The notes under the pieces are model-generated. The model worked only from the letters and a program-made list of their open reading frames with translations, was not told the origin of the DNA and did no database searches. The position numbers were made by a program, and so were the translations under genes. A DNA stretch of 36,840 bases from Hallerella sp963652365 (lineage in GTDB: Bacteria; Fibrobacterota; Fibrobacteria; Fibrobacterales; Fibrobacteraceae), in the NCBI GenBank assembly GCA_963652365.1, contig CAVJTH010000025.1, positions 1 to 36,840 of the forward strand. Reading direction: 5' to 3'. Below are positions 9,101 to 16,767 of this stretch, one piece after another. Each line of letters opens with the position of its first letter. Positions within the stretch are counted from its first letter, which is position 1.

Positions 9101-9133
9101 AAACGTCTCGGTTTACGCCGAGGCGTTTTTTTT
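9101..9133 (+). terminator. Rho-independent terminator of purL
   Basis: An 11-bp stem (9101-9111 with 9118-9128, one G-T wobble) closes a 6-base loop and is followed by an uninterrupted run of eight T. It begins 26 bp after the purL stop. Confidence 0.92.
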
Positions 9134-9183
9134 GTGCGGAATTCGACGTGGGGCACCTTAAAAATTTTAAGTCTAGGCTTTCT

Positions 9184-9235
9184 TTCGGAACAATATGTAT
9201 ATTGTTGGTGTCAAATATGTAGTTATTGTTCCGAA
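9184..9235. promoter_or_regulatory. Inverted-repeat operator with three half-sites upstream of the Fic gene
   Basis: A perfect 12-bp inverted repeat (TTCGGAACAATA at 9184-9195, TATTGTTCCGAA at 9224-9235) brackets a second TATTGTT at 9200-9206. The first and middle half-sites also form a 7-bp palindrome with a 2-base spacer (9190-9205). A -10-like TATATT at 9198-9203 lies inside the middle half-site. A protein bound here should occlude the promoter. The adjacent Fic protein carries its own helix-turn-helix domain, so autoregulation is the simplest idea, but that is inference. Confidence 0.75.
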
Positions 9236-9247
9236 CGAGAGGTCAGC

Positions 9248-10207
9248 ATGTCTAGTGAAACGATAAGCTATGTCGTCGAAGATTCTTCCTACATGTCCGT
9301 GGGAGAGGCCGCCTGCCGCTGGAACCTGAGCGATCGGCGCGTCCGCTATCTTTGCGAGCAGGGAAAAATCGAAGGAGTGACCCGCGAGGGACGCCGCTAC
9401 AAGATTCCGAAAGGCGCCATCAAGCCGCTGGACGGTCGCGAGAACCGCTGGTTCGACATTCCCGAAAATTTCAGGGAAATGTTCTTTCGCGTGGATTCCC
9501 GAAAGCGGGAACTGGACCGTCGTCGTTCCTTGACCGCGGGCGAGCTCGCGCGGCTTCGCGACGACTTCGCGATCAACTACACATACAATTCCAACGCCAT
9601 CGAAGGAAACACGCTGACCCTTTCCGAGACCCGCTTGGTCCTGGAAGGCGTAACCATCGACCAGAAGCCCTTGAACGACCACTTGGAGGCGGTTGGACAT
9701 CGCGACGCGTTCCAGTATATGCTGACTCTGGTCTCGGACGATGAACCCTTGACGGAACGCATCATCAAGGAATTGCATTCCCTGGTCTTGATGGACCGTC
9801 CAGGCGACAAGGGCGTCTATCGGCGAATCCCCGTGATGATTTCCGGCGCGACCCACAGGCCTCCGCAGCCGTACCTGGTGCCGCCGCAGATGGAACAGCT
9901 GGTGGCCGCCTTCAACGATTCCCAAAAACATGTTCATCCGTTGCAGCGCATTGCGAAATTTCATCTGGATTTCGAAGGAATTCATCCCTTTATCGACGGA
10001 AACGGACGCACGGGGCGCCTGCTGTTGAACTTTGCGCTGATGCGTTCCGGCTACCTGCCTATCGATATCAAGTTTACGGATCGGCAACGCTATTACGCCG
10101 CATTCGAGGCTTATTACGCCCACGGCGATGTTTCTCCCATGGTGGAACTGGTGACCGGCTACGAAGACGAAGCGCTCGAAGAACGTCTCGCCATCCTGGA
10201 AACGTGA
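9248..10207 (+). CDS. HTH-Fic protein (predicted AMP transferase, class II)
   Basis: This is a 319-residue Fic-domain protein. Such enzymes usually transfer AMP from ATP to a target hydroxyl group. The catalytic motif HPFIDGNGRTGR starts at His246 and is intact. An inhibitory motif of the S-x3-E-G kind is present N-terminal to the Fic core (Ser115, Glu119, Gly120), which marks a self-inhibited class II Fic. Residues ~15-60 look like a MerR/excisionase-type winged helix-turn-helix (YMSVGEAACRWNLSDRR). I chose ATG 9248, preceded by GAGAGG, because the open frame further upstream only runs through purL out of frame. No antitoxin gene is adjacent, consistent with internal inhibition. The target is unknown. 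The operator at 9184-9235 suggests autoregulation. Confidence 0.9.
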   Translation: MSSETISYVVEDSSYMSVGEAACRWNLSDRRVRYLCEQGKIEGVTREGRRYKIPKGAIKPLDGRENRWFDIPENFREMFFRVDSRKRELDRRRSLTAGELARLRDDFAINYTYNSNAIEGNTLTLSETRLVLEGVTIDQKPLNDHLEAVGHRDAFQYMLTLVSDDEPLTERIIKELHSLVLMDRPGDKGVYRRIPVMISGATHRPPQPYLVPPQMEQLVAAFNDSQKHVHPLQRIAKFHLDFEGIHPFIDGNGRTGRLLLNFALMRSGYLPIDIKFTDRQRYYAAFEAYYAHGDVSPMVELVTGYEDEALEERLAILET

Positions 10208-10242
10208 CGGGCGCGAGTCCGCTATCGGGACATTCCAAATTT

Positions 10243-10251
10243 TATATTTTG
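10243..10251 (+). promoter_or_regulatory. -10-like element TATATTTTG of the polysaccharide operon
   Basis: TATATT starts 16 bp before the ATG at 10259. No Shine-Dalgarno sequence lies between them, so the transcript would have only a few leader bases. The same arrangement recurs before the genes at 18872, 23071 and 26769. No good -35 element was seen. Confidence 0.45.
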
Positions 10252-10258
10252 TCTTCGT

Positions 10259-10684
10259 ATGCCCGACTTTTCGCAAACTCCGCAAATGCTATCGCTTCCC
10301 AAGATTTTCGACGATCGGGGAAACCTGAGCTTTATCGAGTCGGAGCGTCACGTGCCCTTTAAAATCCGCCGATGCTACTGGATCTACGATGTTCCCGGCG
10401 GGGAAATCCGCGGCAGTCACGCGTTTCGAAGACAGCGCGAGCTGATCGTTGCGCTCTCGGGCAGTTTCGACGTCCTTCTGCATGACGGTGTGCGCGAAAT
10501 CCGCTATTCGCTTCGGCGTTCCTATCGGGGACTTTACGTGCCGCCACTGCACTTTCGCACGCTGGACAACTTTTCGACGAATTCCGTCGCGCTCGTGCTC
10601 AGTTCCACGGCTTACGATCCGGACGATTACATCTGGGACTTTGGCGAATTTCAGGAAAAGGTTCGGGAGGCATCGTGCCGATGA
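10259..10684 (+). CDS. FdtA/WxcM-like cupin, sugar-nucleotide ketoisomerase homologue (degenerate His pair)
   Basis: This 141-residue single-domain cupin belongs to the FdtA/QdtA/WxcM family, which isomerises dTDP-4-keto-6-deoxyglucose to the 3-keto sugar. Family hallmarks are YDVPGG followed by RGSHA, and YVPPLHFRTL. In FdtA enzymes the active site has a His-Ala-His pair. Here it reads His54-Ala55-Phe56, so the second histidine is lost, whereas the next gene keeps both. This copy may have altered specificity, act as a non-catalytic partner, or be dispensable. It is the first gene of an overlapping operon; its stop overlaps the next start as ATGA. The family is clear but the precise reaction is not. 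Confidence 0.85.
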   Translation: MPDFSQTPQMLSLPKIFDDRGNLSFIESERHVPFKIRRCYWIYDVPGGEIRGSHAFRRQRELIVALSGSFDVLLHDGVREIRYSLRRSYRGLYVPPLHFRTLDNFSTNSVALVLSSTAYDPDDYIWDFGEFQEKVREASCR

Positions 10685-11100
10685 TTTCCGGTTGCCGCTA
10701 TGTGAAATTTCCCCGGACGCGGGAACGTTCCGGCGCCTTGACGGCGCTCGAAAGCTTGAAGGACTTGCCGTTTGAAATCAACCGAGTCTTTTACCTGTAT
10801 GACATTCCCGGCGGAGAAAATCGCGGCGGCCATGCGCACAGGCTTTGTCACCAGCTCTTGATCGCGGCTTCGGGGGCGTTCGATGCGAAAATCGACGACG
10901 GAGTCCGATCGCAGGTCATCCGGCTGGACCGTCCCGACTGCGGAGTCTATGTTCCCCCGGGAATCTGGGCCGAGGAGCTGAATTTTTCTTCGGGGTCCAT
11001 CTGTCTTGTCCTCGCGTCACACGCCTACGACGAATCGGACTATATCCGCGATTATTCGGAATTTACCCTGTATGCGAAAACTCTCCGGGAGAAAGAATGA
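10681..11100 (+). CDS. FdtA-like dTDP-4-keto-6-deoxyhexose 3,4-ketoisomerase
   Basis: This 139-residue cupin of the FdtA/QdtA family is paralogous to the preceding gene. It keeps the catalytic-type His51-Ala52-His53 in the GGENRGGHAH segment, together with YVPPGIWAEEL. It should supply the 3-keto-6-deoxy sugar nucleotide to the aminotransferase encoded next. I prefer ATG 10681, which overlaps the upstream stop as ATGA and has GGGAGG 10 bases before it. A GTG at 10675 is an alternative that adds two residues. The stop again overlaps the next ATG. The identity of the sugar (fucose-like or quinovose-like stereochemistry) cannot be decided from sequence. Confidence 0.88.
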   Translation: MISGCRYVKFPRTRERSGALTALESLKDLPFEINRVFYLYDIPGGENRGGHAHRLCHQLLIAASGAFDAKIDDGVRSQVIRLDRPDCGVYVPPGIWAEELNFSSGSICLVLASHAYDESDYIRDYSEFTLYAKTLREKE

Positions 11101-12200
11101 TTCCCTATCTGGACTTGAAACGGGTGACGGAATCCTTTGAACCGGATCTTTCGCGGGTCGTTCGGCGGGTCGTCGAAAGCGGCTGGTATGTACGCGGCGC
11201 GGAATGCGAAAATTTCGAGCGAAAGTTCGCCGAGTATTGCGGAACAGGATTCTGCGTCGGCGTCGCGAACGGTCTCGAAGCGTTGACGCTGATTTTCAGG
11301 GCCTACGTCGCTCTTGGGCGCCTGCATCCCGGCGACAGGGTGGTTGTTCCGGCGAACACGTATATCGCGTCGGTCCTTGCGATAGGCGAAGCGGGACTCG
11401 TGCCGGTTCTGACCGACCCGGATTCGACGACATGCAATCTTTCGGTCGCCGGCGTGGAACGCGTTCTCGATTCGACGGTGAAGGCCGTTCTCGCGGTGGA
11501 TCTGTACGGGCGCGCGATTCCCGGTGCGGAACTTTCCGAATTTTCCAAGTCCAACCGCTTGATCCTTGTCGAGGATGCCGCGCAGGGGCACGGCGCAGTG
11601 GAAAACGGGAAGCGGGCCGGTTCGCTTGGCGATGCGGCGGGATTCAGCTTCTACCCGGGAAAGAACCTGGGCGCTCTCGGCGATGGCGGAGCCGTGACGA
11701 CTTCGGACGCGGAACTTGCGCAAACGGTGCGGACTCTTGCCAACTACGGAAGCGAACGGAAATACGTGAACCTTTACAAGGGAACGAATTCGCGGCTTGA
11801 CGAAATCCAGGCTGCGGTTCTTGCGCATAAGCTGACCCGCTTGGATGCGGACAATCTGTGCCGCGCGAAAATCGCGAAACGCTACCTGTCGGAAATTCGA
11901 AATCCGTCGATCGCGATGCCCGAACCGGGAAAGTCCGGCGAACATGTCTGGCACATCTTTGCGGTTCGCGCCGAAAATCGCGACAGCCTCCAGGCGCATC
12001 TGAAGCATTGCGGAATCGAGACGCTGATCCATTATCCGATTCCTCCGCATCGCCAACAGGCTTATCGGGAATTTGCCCACATGAATTTTCCCGTCGCCGA
12101 GGAGATATCGAAAAGGGAACTGAGCCTTCCCCTGTATCCGCAAATGACAGGTTCCGAAATTTCCCAAGTCATCGAGGCGGTCAATGCGTATCGCGGTTAA
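11097..12200 (+). CDS. DegT/DnrJ/EryC1 family sugar aminotransferase (FdtB/QdtB-like)
   Basis: This 367-residue PLP enzyme probably converts the 3-keto sugar nucleotide to a 3-amino-3,6-dideoxyhexose. DegT hallmarks are visible: start MIPYLDLKR, VGVANGLEAL, VVPANTYIAS, VEDAAQGHGA, and the PLP-binding Lys189 in FYPGKNLGALGDGG. Length is typical. The true start is ATG 11097, overlapping the upstream stop; the open frame extends upstream only because no stop intervenes. Its place directly after the FdtA-like isomerases and before an acetyltransferase is the fdtA-fdtB-fdtC type of gene set, which supports a 3-amino rather than 4-amino product. Confidence 0.92.
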   Translation: MIPYLDLKRVTESFEPDLSRVVRRVVESGWYVRGAECENFERKFAEYCGTGFCVGVANGLEALTLIFRAYVALGRLHPGDRVVVPANTYIASVLAIGEAGLVPVLTDPDSTTCNLSVAGVERVLDSTVKAVLAVDLYGRAIPGAELSEFSKSNRLILVEDAAQGHGAVENGKRAGSLGDAAGFSFYPGKNLGALGDGGAVTTSDAELAQTVRTLANYGSERKYVNLYKGTNSRLDEIQAAVLAHKLTRLDADNLCRAKIAKRYLSEIRNPSIAMPEPGKSGEHVWHIFAVRAENRDSLQAHLKHCGIETLIHYPIPPHRQQAYREFAHMNFPVAEEISKRELSLPLYPQMTGSEISQVIEAVNAYRG

Positions 12201-12777
12201 GATTTTCCGGAAGATTCTTGCCCTGTTTCGTCGCCTTTTTTACCGGATGATTTCGGATGCGAAAGTCGAAGGGAGGCCGCTTTGCGCTGCTCCGCTGCTT
12301 TCCCAGGGAGCGGGAACGGTTTCGTTTGGAAGAAATGTCCATGTCGGATTGTCCTACGATACGGATTTCTGGACATCGTACGTGTTTCTGAATCCGCGGC
12401 ACCCGGAATCGAAAATCGAGATCGGGGAAAATTCCTGGGTAGGGAACCACTTTGTCGCCATCTCGGAAGGTCCCGGAATTCTTGTCGGAAAAAACGTTCT
12501 CGTCGGGACGCATGTCGAGGTTTACGATTCGGACTTTCATGCGGTCAATGTCCGCGACCGCCTGAATAGCGATGCGAAACGCGCTTCCGTCACGATCGGA
12601 AATGGCGTCTGGATTGGAAACAACGTGACGATTCTCAAGGGAACGGAAATCGGGGAAAATTCCGTGGTCGCGGCGGGTGCCGTCGTTTCGGGAAAGTTCC
12701 CTCCGAATGTCGTGCTGGGAGGCGTTCCCGCGAAGATCATTCGGACCATTGAATTTTCGGAAGGGGAAAAAGCGTGA
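12184..12777 (+). CDS. Left-handed beta-helix acyltransferase (maltose O-/NodL or FdtC-like)
   Basis: This is a 197-residue hexapeptide-repeat transferase. Repeated I-G-x-x-x-x units (IGENSWVGNHF, VGKNVLVGTHVEV, IGNGVWIGNNVTIL, IGENSVVAAGAVV) form the helix, and the C-terminal GVPAKIIR is typical. The YDSDFHAV segment resembles the conserved active-site loop of the NodL/WbbJ group. It probably acetyl- or acyl-modifies the amino sugar made by the preceding enzymes, or an O-position on the glycan. The start ATG 12184 lies 17 bp inside the end of the aminotransferase gene. The N-terminal ~35 residues are basic and hydrophobic, possibly a membrane-associating extension. The acceptor is inferred from context. 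Confidence 0.85.
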   Translation: MRIAVKIFRKILALFRRLFYRMISDAKVEGRPLCAAPLLSQGAGTVSFGRNVHVGLSYDTDFWTSYVFLNPRHPESKIEIGENSWVGNHFVAISEGPGILVGKNVLVGTHVEVYDSDFHAVNVRDRLNSDAKRASVTIGNGVWIGNNVTILKGTEIGENSVVAAGAVVSGKFPPNVVLGGVPAKIIRTIEFSEGEKA

Positions 12778-13712
12778 GCGAAATTTCCATTCGACGTTAC
12801 CATCGGGAAGATGCCGCTTGCTGGAACGCCTTCGTGCAAGGCGCGCGCAACGGAAACTTCCTTTTTGACCGCGGCTACATGGACTATCACGCGGATCGCT
12901 TCCCGGACTGCTCGTTCTTCTTCCTGAAGGGAGATTCCCCATGCGCCGTTCTCCCGGGAACGCTCTCTGCGGACGGGGTCTTCAGTTCTCACGCAGGGCT
13001 TACTTTCGGCGGGTTTGTCGTCGATAGGTCCGTCGGCGTGCTGGACGTAAAGCGCTTTTTTGAACTTCTCGACGCGGAACTTCCGGGACTCGGGGCGAAA
13101 AAGGTCCTCTACAAGCCGATTCCCTGGATCTATGCGGACTCTCCCTCGGAAGAAGCCCAATACTGGCTGTTTCGCAAGGGGGCGAAACTTTCTGCCCGGC
13201 TGGTTTCCAGTACGCTCGAACCGCGGACCATGCAGCCGTCTTCCAAGAAAAGGTACTACTTGCACAAGGGAACTCGCGAAGGCCTCGTCTTTTCGGAGTC
13301 GAATGATTTCGATGCGTTCTGGGACTTGCTCGATCGATGCCTCGTGGAGGGGCATGGAGCGCATCCCGTCCATTCCAAGGCGGAATTGCGGCTCTTGGCG
13401 GAACGGTTCCCGCAAAATATCCGGCTCTTTACCGTGACACGGAATGGCGAACTTCTTTCGGGGAGCGTCGTCTATGTTTCGAGGCATGTCGCCCATTCGC
13501 AATACCTGGCGAGTTCCGCGAAAGGCAGGGCTCTTCACGCGATGGATTTTTTGATGCTGAACGAAATAAACCGCTTTCCCGAACAGCGCTTTTTTGACTG
13601 GGGAACTTCTTGCGAGGACGGCGGGAGAATCCTGAACGAAGGGCTTGCGCACCAGAAGGAAACCTACGCGGGTCGCGGCATCGTCCATGACATCTACGAG
13701 TATGCCCTATGA
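12774..13712 (+). CDS. FemAB-related GNAT-fold protein of the polysaccharide operon
   Basis: This 312-residue protein resembles the FemAB/Acetyltransf_6 group found in exopolysaccharide loci. The C-terminal block FDWGTSCEDGGRILNEGL and the following GRGIVHDIYEY are the recognisable signature. Two GNAT-like halves are likely (about 1-150 and 150-312). Such proteins transfer acyl or aminoacyl groups, but the substrate is not known for this group. The start is GTG 12774 in a GTGA overlap with the upstream stop, with AAGGGGAA as ribosome-binding site. The stop overlaps the flippase start as ATGA. A role in decorating the aminosugar glycan is inferred from position only. Confidence 0.75.
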   Translation: MSEISIRRYHREDAACWNAFVQGARNGNFLFDRGYMDYHADRFPDCSFFFLKGDSPCAVLPGTLSADGVFSSHAGLTFGGFVVDRSVGVLDVKRFFELLDAELPGLGAKKVLYKPIPWIYADSPSEEAQYWLFRKGAKLSARLVSSTLEPRTMQPSSKKRYYLHKGTREGLVFSESNDFDAFWDLLDRCLVEGHGAHPVHSKAELRLLAERFPQNIRLFTVTRNGELLSGSVVYVSRHVAHSQYLASSAKGRALHAMDFLMLNEINRFPEQRFFDWGTSCEDGGRILNEGLAHQKETYAGRGIVHDIYEYAL

Positions 13713-14974
13713 AACAGGCGGGCTTTTTGAAAGAATCGATGATTTCCGCCGTGGCGACCTTGATTCGGATTGCCGCGTCGTTTGTCACGAACAAGTTCCT
13801 GGCTTCCTTGGCGGGTCCCGTGGGATTTGCCGTGATCGGTCAATTGCAGAACCTGATGAACGTCGGACATGGAATGTCTTCGCTCGCTCTCCAGAACGGC
13901 TGGGTGAGCCTGACCGCAAGATTCCGCGACCGGGAGAAGGAACTCGGGCCGATTTGGCGCGGTGGCTTTCGACTGAGCGTGTATGCGTCGATTGCGTCGG
14001 CGATTTTCTTTGTCCTGTTCGCCTTTGTCGCTCCGATTGAAAGATGGTTTCCGGGCGTTCCCTTGCGCGCCATGCAGGCGGCGATTCTCTTTGCGGTTCC
14101 CGGATTTGTCGCGTTGACCGTCTCGATGGTTTCTTCCGCGGTGATGAACGGGCTTTCGAACTATAGCCGCTGGGCGGCGATCACGATAGGGACTTCCGTG
14201 CTGAACTGCCTGTGGGTCGTCTTGATGATTCGGACCGGGTCCCTTTCCGTTCTCGGGGCGGTGGCGACTCAGTCGGTCCTTTCTTGCCTTTACGCGCTGT
14301 TTCTCGCCTGGAAGGGGGGCTTTGCCTACAGGCGGTTCTCGGCTCGGCTCAAGCCGAACTTTCGGATCTGGCGCGGCTATGCGCTGATGGGAATGATTCC
14401 GCTAGTCGTCTCTCCGGTCCTGTATTTTTTTGTCCGCTCGTTCCTGGGACGGTCGTTTGGATGGGACGTTGCGGGATATTGGCAGGGCGCCATGCGAATT
14501 TCGGACTTTTTCAACGTCGGATTTTCGTCGGTTCTCGGAGTCGTGCTGCTGCCGAGGCTTGCTGCCTGCAATTCGGCGGATGGGTTTCGGCGCACGTTGA
14601 AGCGTCTTCTGGCCTGCGTACTTTCGCTTGCGTTCGTGGCGACTCTCCTGATGTTCCTCTTTCGCGAGTGGATTGTCGTCCTTGCCCTCTCCAGGGATTT
14701 CTTGCCGCTTTCGAGCCTGATTTCCGTACAGTTTGTCGGCGACTTTTTCAAGGCAGGCTGCTGGTGCCTGGGAATGGCTCTGGTCGCGCGAAAGGAAACC
14801 GTCGCCTTCCTGTCGGTTGAAATCGGGTCGGAAATCCTCTTTGCCGCCTTGACCGTTGCTTGCGGAACGTTTGTCGGCTATCATGCGCCTTTTATCGCCT
14901 ATGCCGCGGAAAACTTCATCTGTCTTCTTGCCTTGACGATCGTTCTCTGGAGGCTTCCATGGAAGAACCTCTAG
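13709..14974 (+). CDS. WzxE-like O-antigen/polysaccharide flippase
   Basis: This 421-residue polytopic membrane protein of the MOP exporter superfamily flips undecaprenyl-linked glycan units across the inner membrane. The start resembles WzxE-type translocases (TLIRIAASFVTNKFLASLAGP followed by GFAVIGQLQNLMN in the first hydrophobic region). Many strongly hydrophobic segments alternate with short basic loops throughout, as expected for about 12 membrane spans. It overlaps the upstream stop by 4 bp, and the following glycosyltransferase starts within its last 16 bp. WzxE-type flippases in other bacteria handle units with dTDP-derived amino sugars, which fits the upstream genes. Confidence 0.88.
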   Translation: MKQAGFLKESMISAVATLIRIAASFVTNKFLASLAGPVGFAVIGQLQNLMNVGHGMSSLALQNGWVSLTARFRDREKELGPIWRGGFRLSVYASIASAIFFVLFAFVAPIERWFPGVPLRAMQAAILFAVPGFVALTVSMVSSAVMNGLSNYSRWAAITIGTSVLNCLWVVLMIRTGSLSVLGAVATQSVLSCLYALFLAWKGGFAYRRFSARLKPNFRIWRGYALMGMIPLVVSPVLYFFVRSFLGRSFGWDVAGYWQGAMRISDFFNVGFSSVLGVVLLPRLAACNSADGFRRTLKRLLACVLSLAFVATLLMFLFREWIVVLALSRDFLPLSSLISVQFVGDFFKAGCWCLGMALVARKETVAFLSVEIGSEILFAALTVACGTFVGYHAPFIAYAAENFICLLALTIVLWRLPWKNL

Positions 14975-15834
14975 TTTCCGTTCTTCTCGCAAGCTACAAC
15001 CACGAAACGTATGTGGAAGCCGCGGTGCGTTCCATCATGGAGCAGCGAGGAGTCGCTTTTGAACTTCTGGTCATTGACGACGGCAGCACGGATTCCAGCC
15101 CGGAAATCTTGGAAAGGCTTTCCGCAGAATTGTCTTTTAAGTATCGTCATCGTCCGAACAGAGGCCTTGTCCCGACGCTGAATGAATTGCTTTCGGAAGC
15201 GCGCGGAAAATATTTCTGCACGTTCGCTTCGGACGACATCATGGCGCCGGGAAGGCTTTATGCGCAAAGTCGGTTCCTGGAAGAACATTCGGAACATGTG
15301 GCGTGCTTTGGACAGTGCGTTCTGCTGCGCGAAGACGGAACGCCCGGCGATCATCGGGAAGAGCGCTATCTCCGGGCGAGACCTCGCATTTCGTTCGAAG
15401 AATCCTTCTTGGGAAAGAAAGTCTTGCAGGGCTGCGCCGAAATGTATTCCAGGGCCGCGATCGAAAGCCTGGGAAGATACGACGAAAGATACTCGTTCGA
15501 AGACTATCCGATGAACCTGAAGATTCTCCGTCGCTTTGGACCACAGCCCGTTTTGGATGCCATCTGCTGCCATTACCGGGAACATTCGTACAACATGCAC
15601 CGGGATTGCAGTCGGCTCTACCGGGAAATTCTTTGCATGTTTTCGGCGGATTACCGGACAGAACCGCTCTACCGGAAAGCTTGCCGGGCGTGGAAAGCGT
15701 ATTGGTTTTCGACCCTCGCTAGCCAAAGCAAGAGAAAAGCCCTGAAAAGCATTCCGGAAACTGCCTCGGTTTCCTGGATCTTCCTTTCCCGGCTTTTGAA
15801 GCTCCTTGTCCCGAAACGCTTTTTAGGAAACTGA
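14959..15834 (+). CDS. Family 2 glycosyltransferase
   Basis: This 291-residue cytoplasmic GT-A fold enzyme adds a sugar to the lipid-linked glycan. The N-terminus has the GT2 pattern VSVLLASYNHETYVEAAVRS, then VIDDGSTDSSPEIL and the metal-binding Asp pair in FASDDIMAPGR near residue 90. I chose ATG 14959, which has TGGAGG 5 bases upstream; the frame is open further upstream but only inside the flippase gene. It is the last gene of the plus-strand operon. Its final 12 bp overlap the end of the convergent glycosyltransferase gene, so no terminator fits between them. Donor and acceptor are unknown. Confidence 0.9.
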   Translation: MEEPLVSVLLASYNHETYVEAAVRSIMEQRGVAFELLVIDDGSTDSSPEILERLSAELSFKYRHRPNRGLVPTLNELLSEARGKYFCTFASDDIMAPGRLYAQSRFLEEHSEHVACFGQCVLLREDGTPGDHREERYLRARPRISFEESFLGKKVLQGCAEMYSRAAIESLGRYDERYSFEDYPMNLKILRRFGPQPVLDAICCHYREHSYNMHRDCSRLYREILCMFSADYRTEPLYRKACRAWKAYWFSTLASQSKRKALKSIPETASVSWIFLSRLLKLLVPKRFLGN

Positions 15835-16767
15835 ACTTTTCTTTCCAGGCATGAAGAAATAGGAAAGCAGCGATGCCGCCTTGTTCCGGATTCTCGTTCT
15901 TCTGTCACGGAGAACCTGCAGACGGTATTTCCTTATCCAGTGCCGGGCTCTTTCCCGGATGCTCGAAAATTCGTCGCTTGGGGGCGTCCGCATCAAAACG
16001 CTGAAGCTCGCGCTGACGAGGAGGCTTTCTGCCGCCTTGCGGACCTGCGTCGAAACGGGACCGAACGTTTCGAGATTTATTTCGGCGATTTCGAGGAGCT
16101 TCGCTTTCTGGAGGGTGTAGGGCGTGGCGAGAATGCTCCCGGAACGCTTTCTGTAAAAGTAGAGCGGGGCGTCGCAGATGCCGACGTGGGCCGCTTCGCG
16201 GAGAAGTGCGGGGATGGTCGCCATGTCTTCAAAGTAGATGCCGGGCGGAAATATTCGGTTATCCCACAGCGATTTCCTGTAAAGCTTGTTCCATGCCGAG
16301 AAATCGGGGACGGCGTTCTGGTAAAAAGCCCGAGCCAGGGCCTCTTCGCTCGAAATTCGGCGCGGAGCCTTGCGGGAGAATCCTTGCCGCGGAACGTGTC
16401 GCGCAAAGGGGACTTTTCCGGAAGCGACTACCGGAACGTCCATGTCGGTTGCCGCTCGCCACAAGGTTTCCAGAAAGTCCGTCGCGAGAACGTCATCGCT
16501 ATCGACAAAGGCAATCCAGTTTCCCTGCGCGATTCGAAGTCCCGCGTTCCGCGCTTCGGAAAGCCCCAGGTTGCCTTGCCGGACCAGATGGAATCGGGAA
16601 TCCCTGCTTGCGAAAGCTTCGGCGATGCTTGCGCTCGAATCGGTGCTGCCGTCATCGACGAGAATCGCTTCGAAATCCGAAAAGGTCTGCGCGGCGACGC
16701 TTTCGATGCATTCCGAAAGAAAGGCGCTCGTGTTGTAAATCGGGACGATGACGCTGATTTCCGCCAT
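15823..16767 (-). CDS. Family 2 glycosyltransferase
   Basis: This 314-residue GT2 enzyme begins ISVIVPIYNTSAFLSECIES, with LVDDGSTDSSA and the metal-binding FVDSDDVL near residue 90, plus WNKLYRKSLW, a frequent GT2 acceptor-side motif. The C-terminal ~80 residues are basic and probably lie at the membrane. It is transcribed toward the polysaccharide operon and overlaps its last gene tail to tail by 12 bp. Its ATG follows the stop of the upstream small gene with no gap (TAG then ATG), so the pair is one transcript. It probably contributes to the same surface glycan. Confidence 0.9.
   Translation of the reverse strand: MAEISVIVPIYNTSAFLSECIESVAAQTFSDFEAILVDDGSTDSSASIAEAFASRDSRFHLVRQGNLGLSEARNAGLRIAQGNWIAFVDSDDVLATDFLETLWRAATDMDVPVVASGKVPFARHVPRQGFSRKAPRRISSEEALARAFYQNAVPDFSAWNKLYRKSLWDNRIFPPGIYFEDMATIPALLREAAHVGICDAPLYFYRKRSGSILATPYTLQKAKLLEIAEINLETFGPVSTQVRKAAESLLVSASFSVLMRTPPSDEFSSIRERARHWIRKYRLQVLRDRRTRIRNKAASLLSYFFMPGKKSSVS

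Noticed and set aside
8588..9247. N-terminal extension of the Fic protein by 220 codons
   Set aside because: It would overlap the end of purL and the terminator; the ATG at 9248 has a ribosome-binding site and starts the HTH domain.
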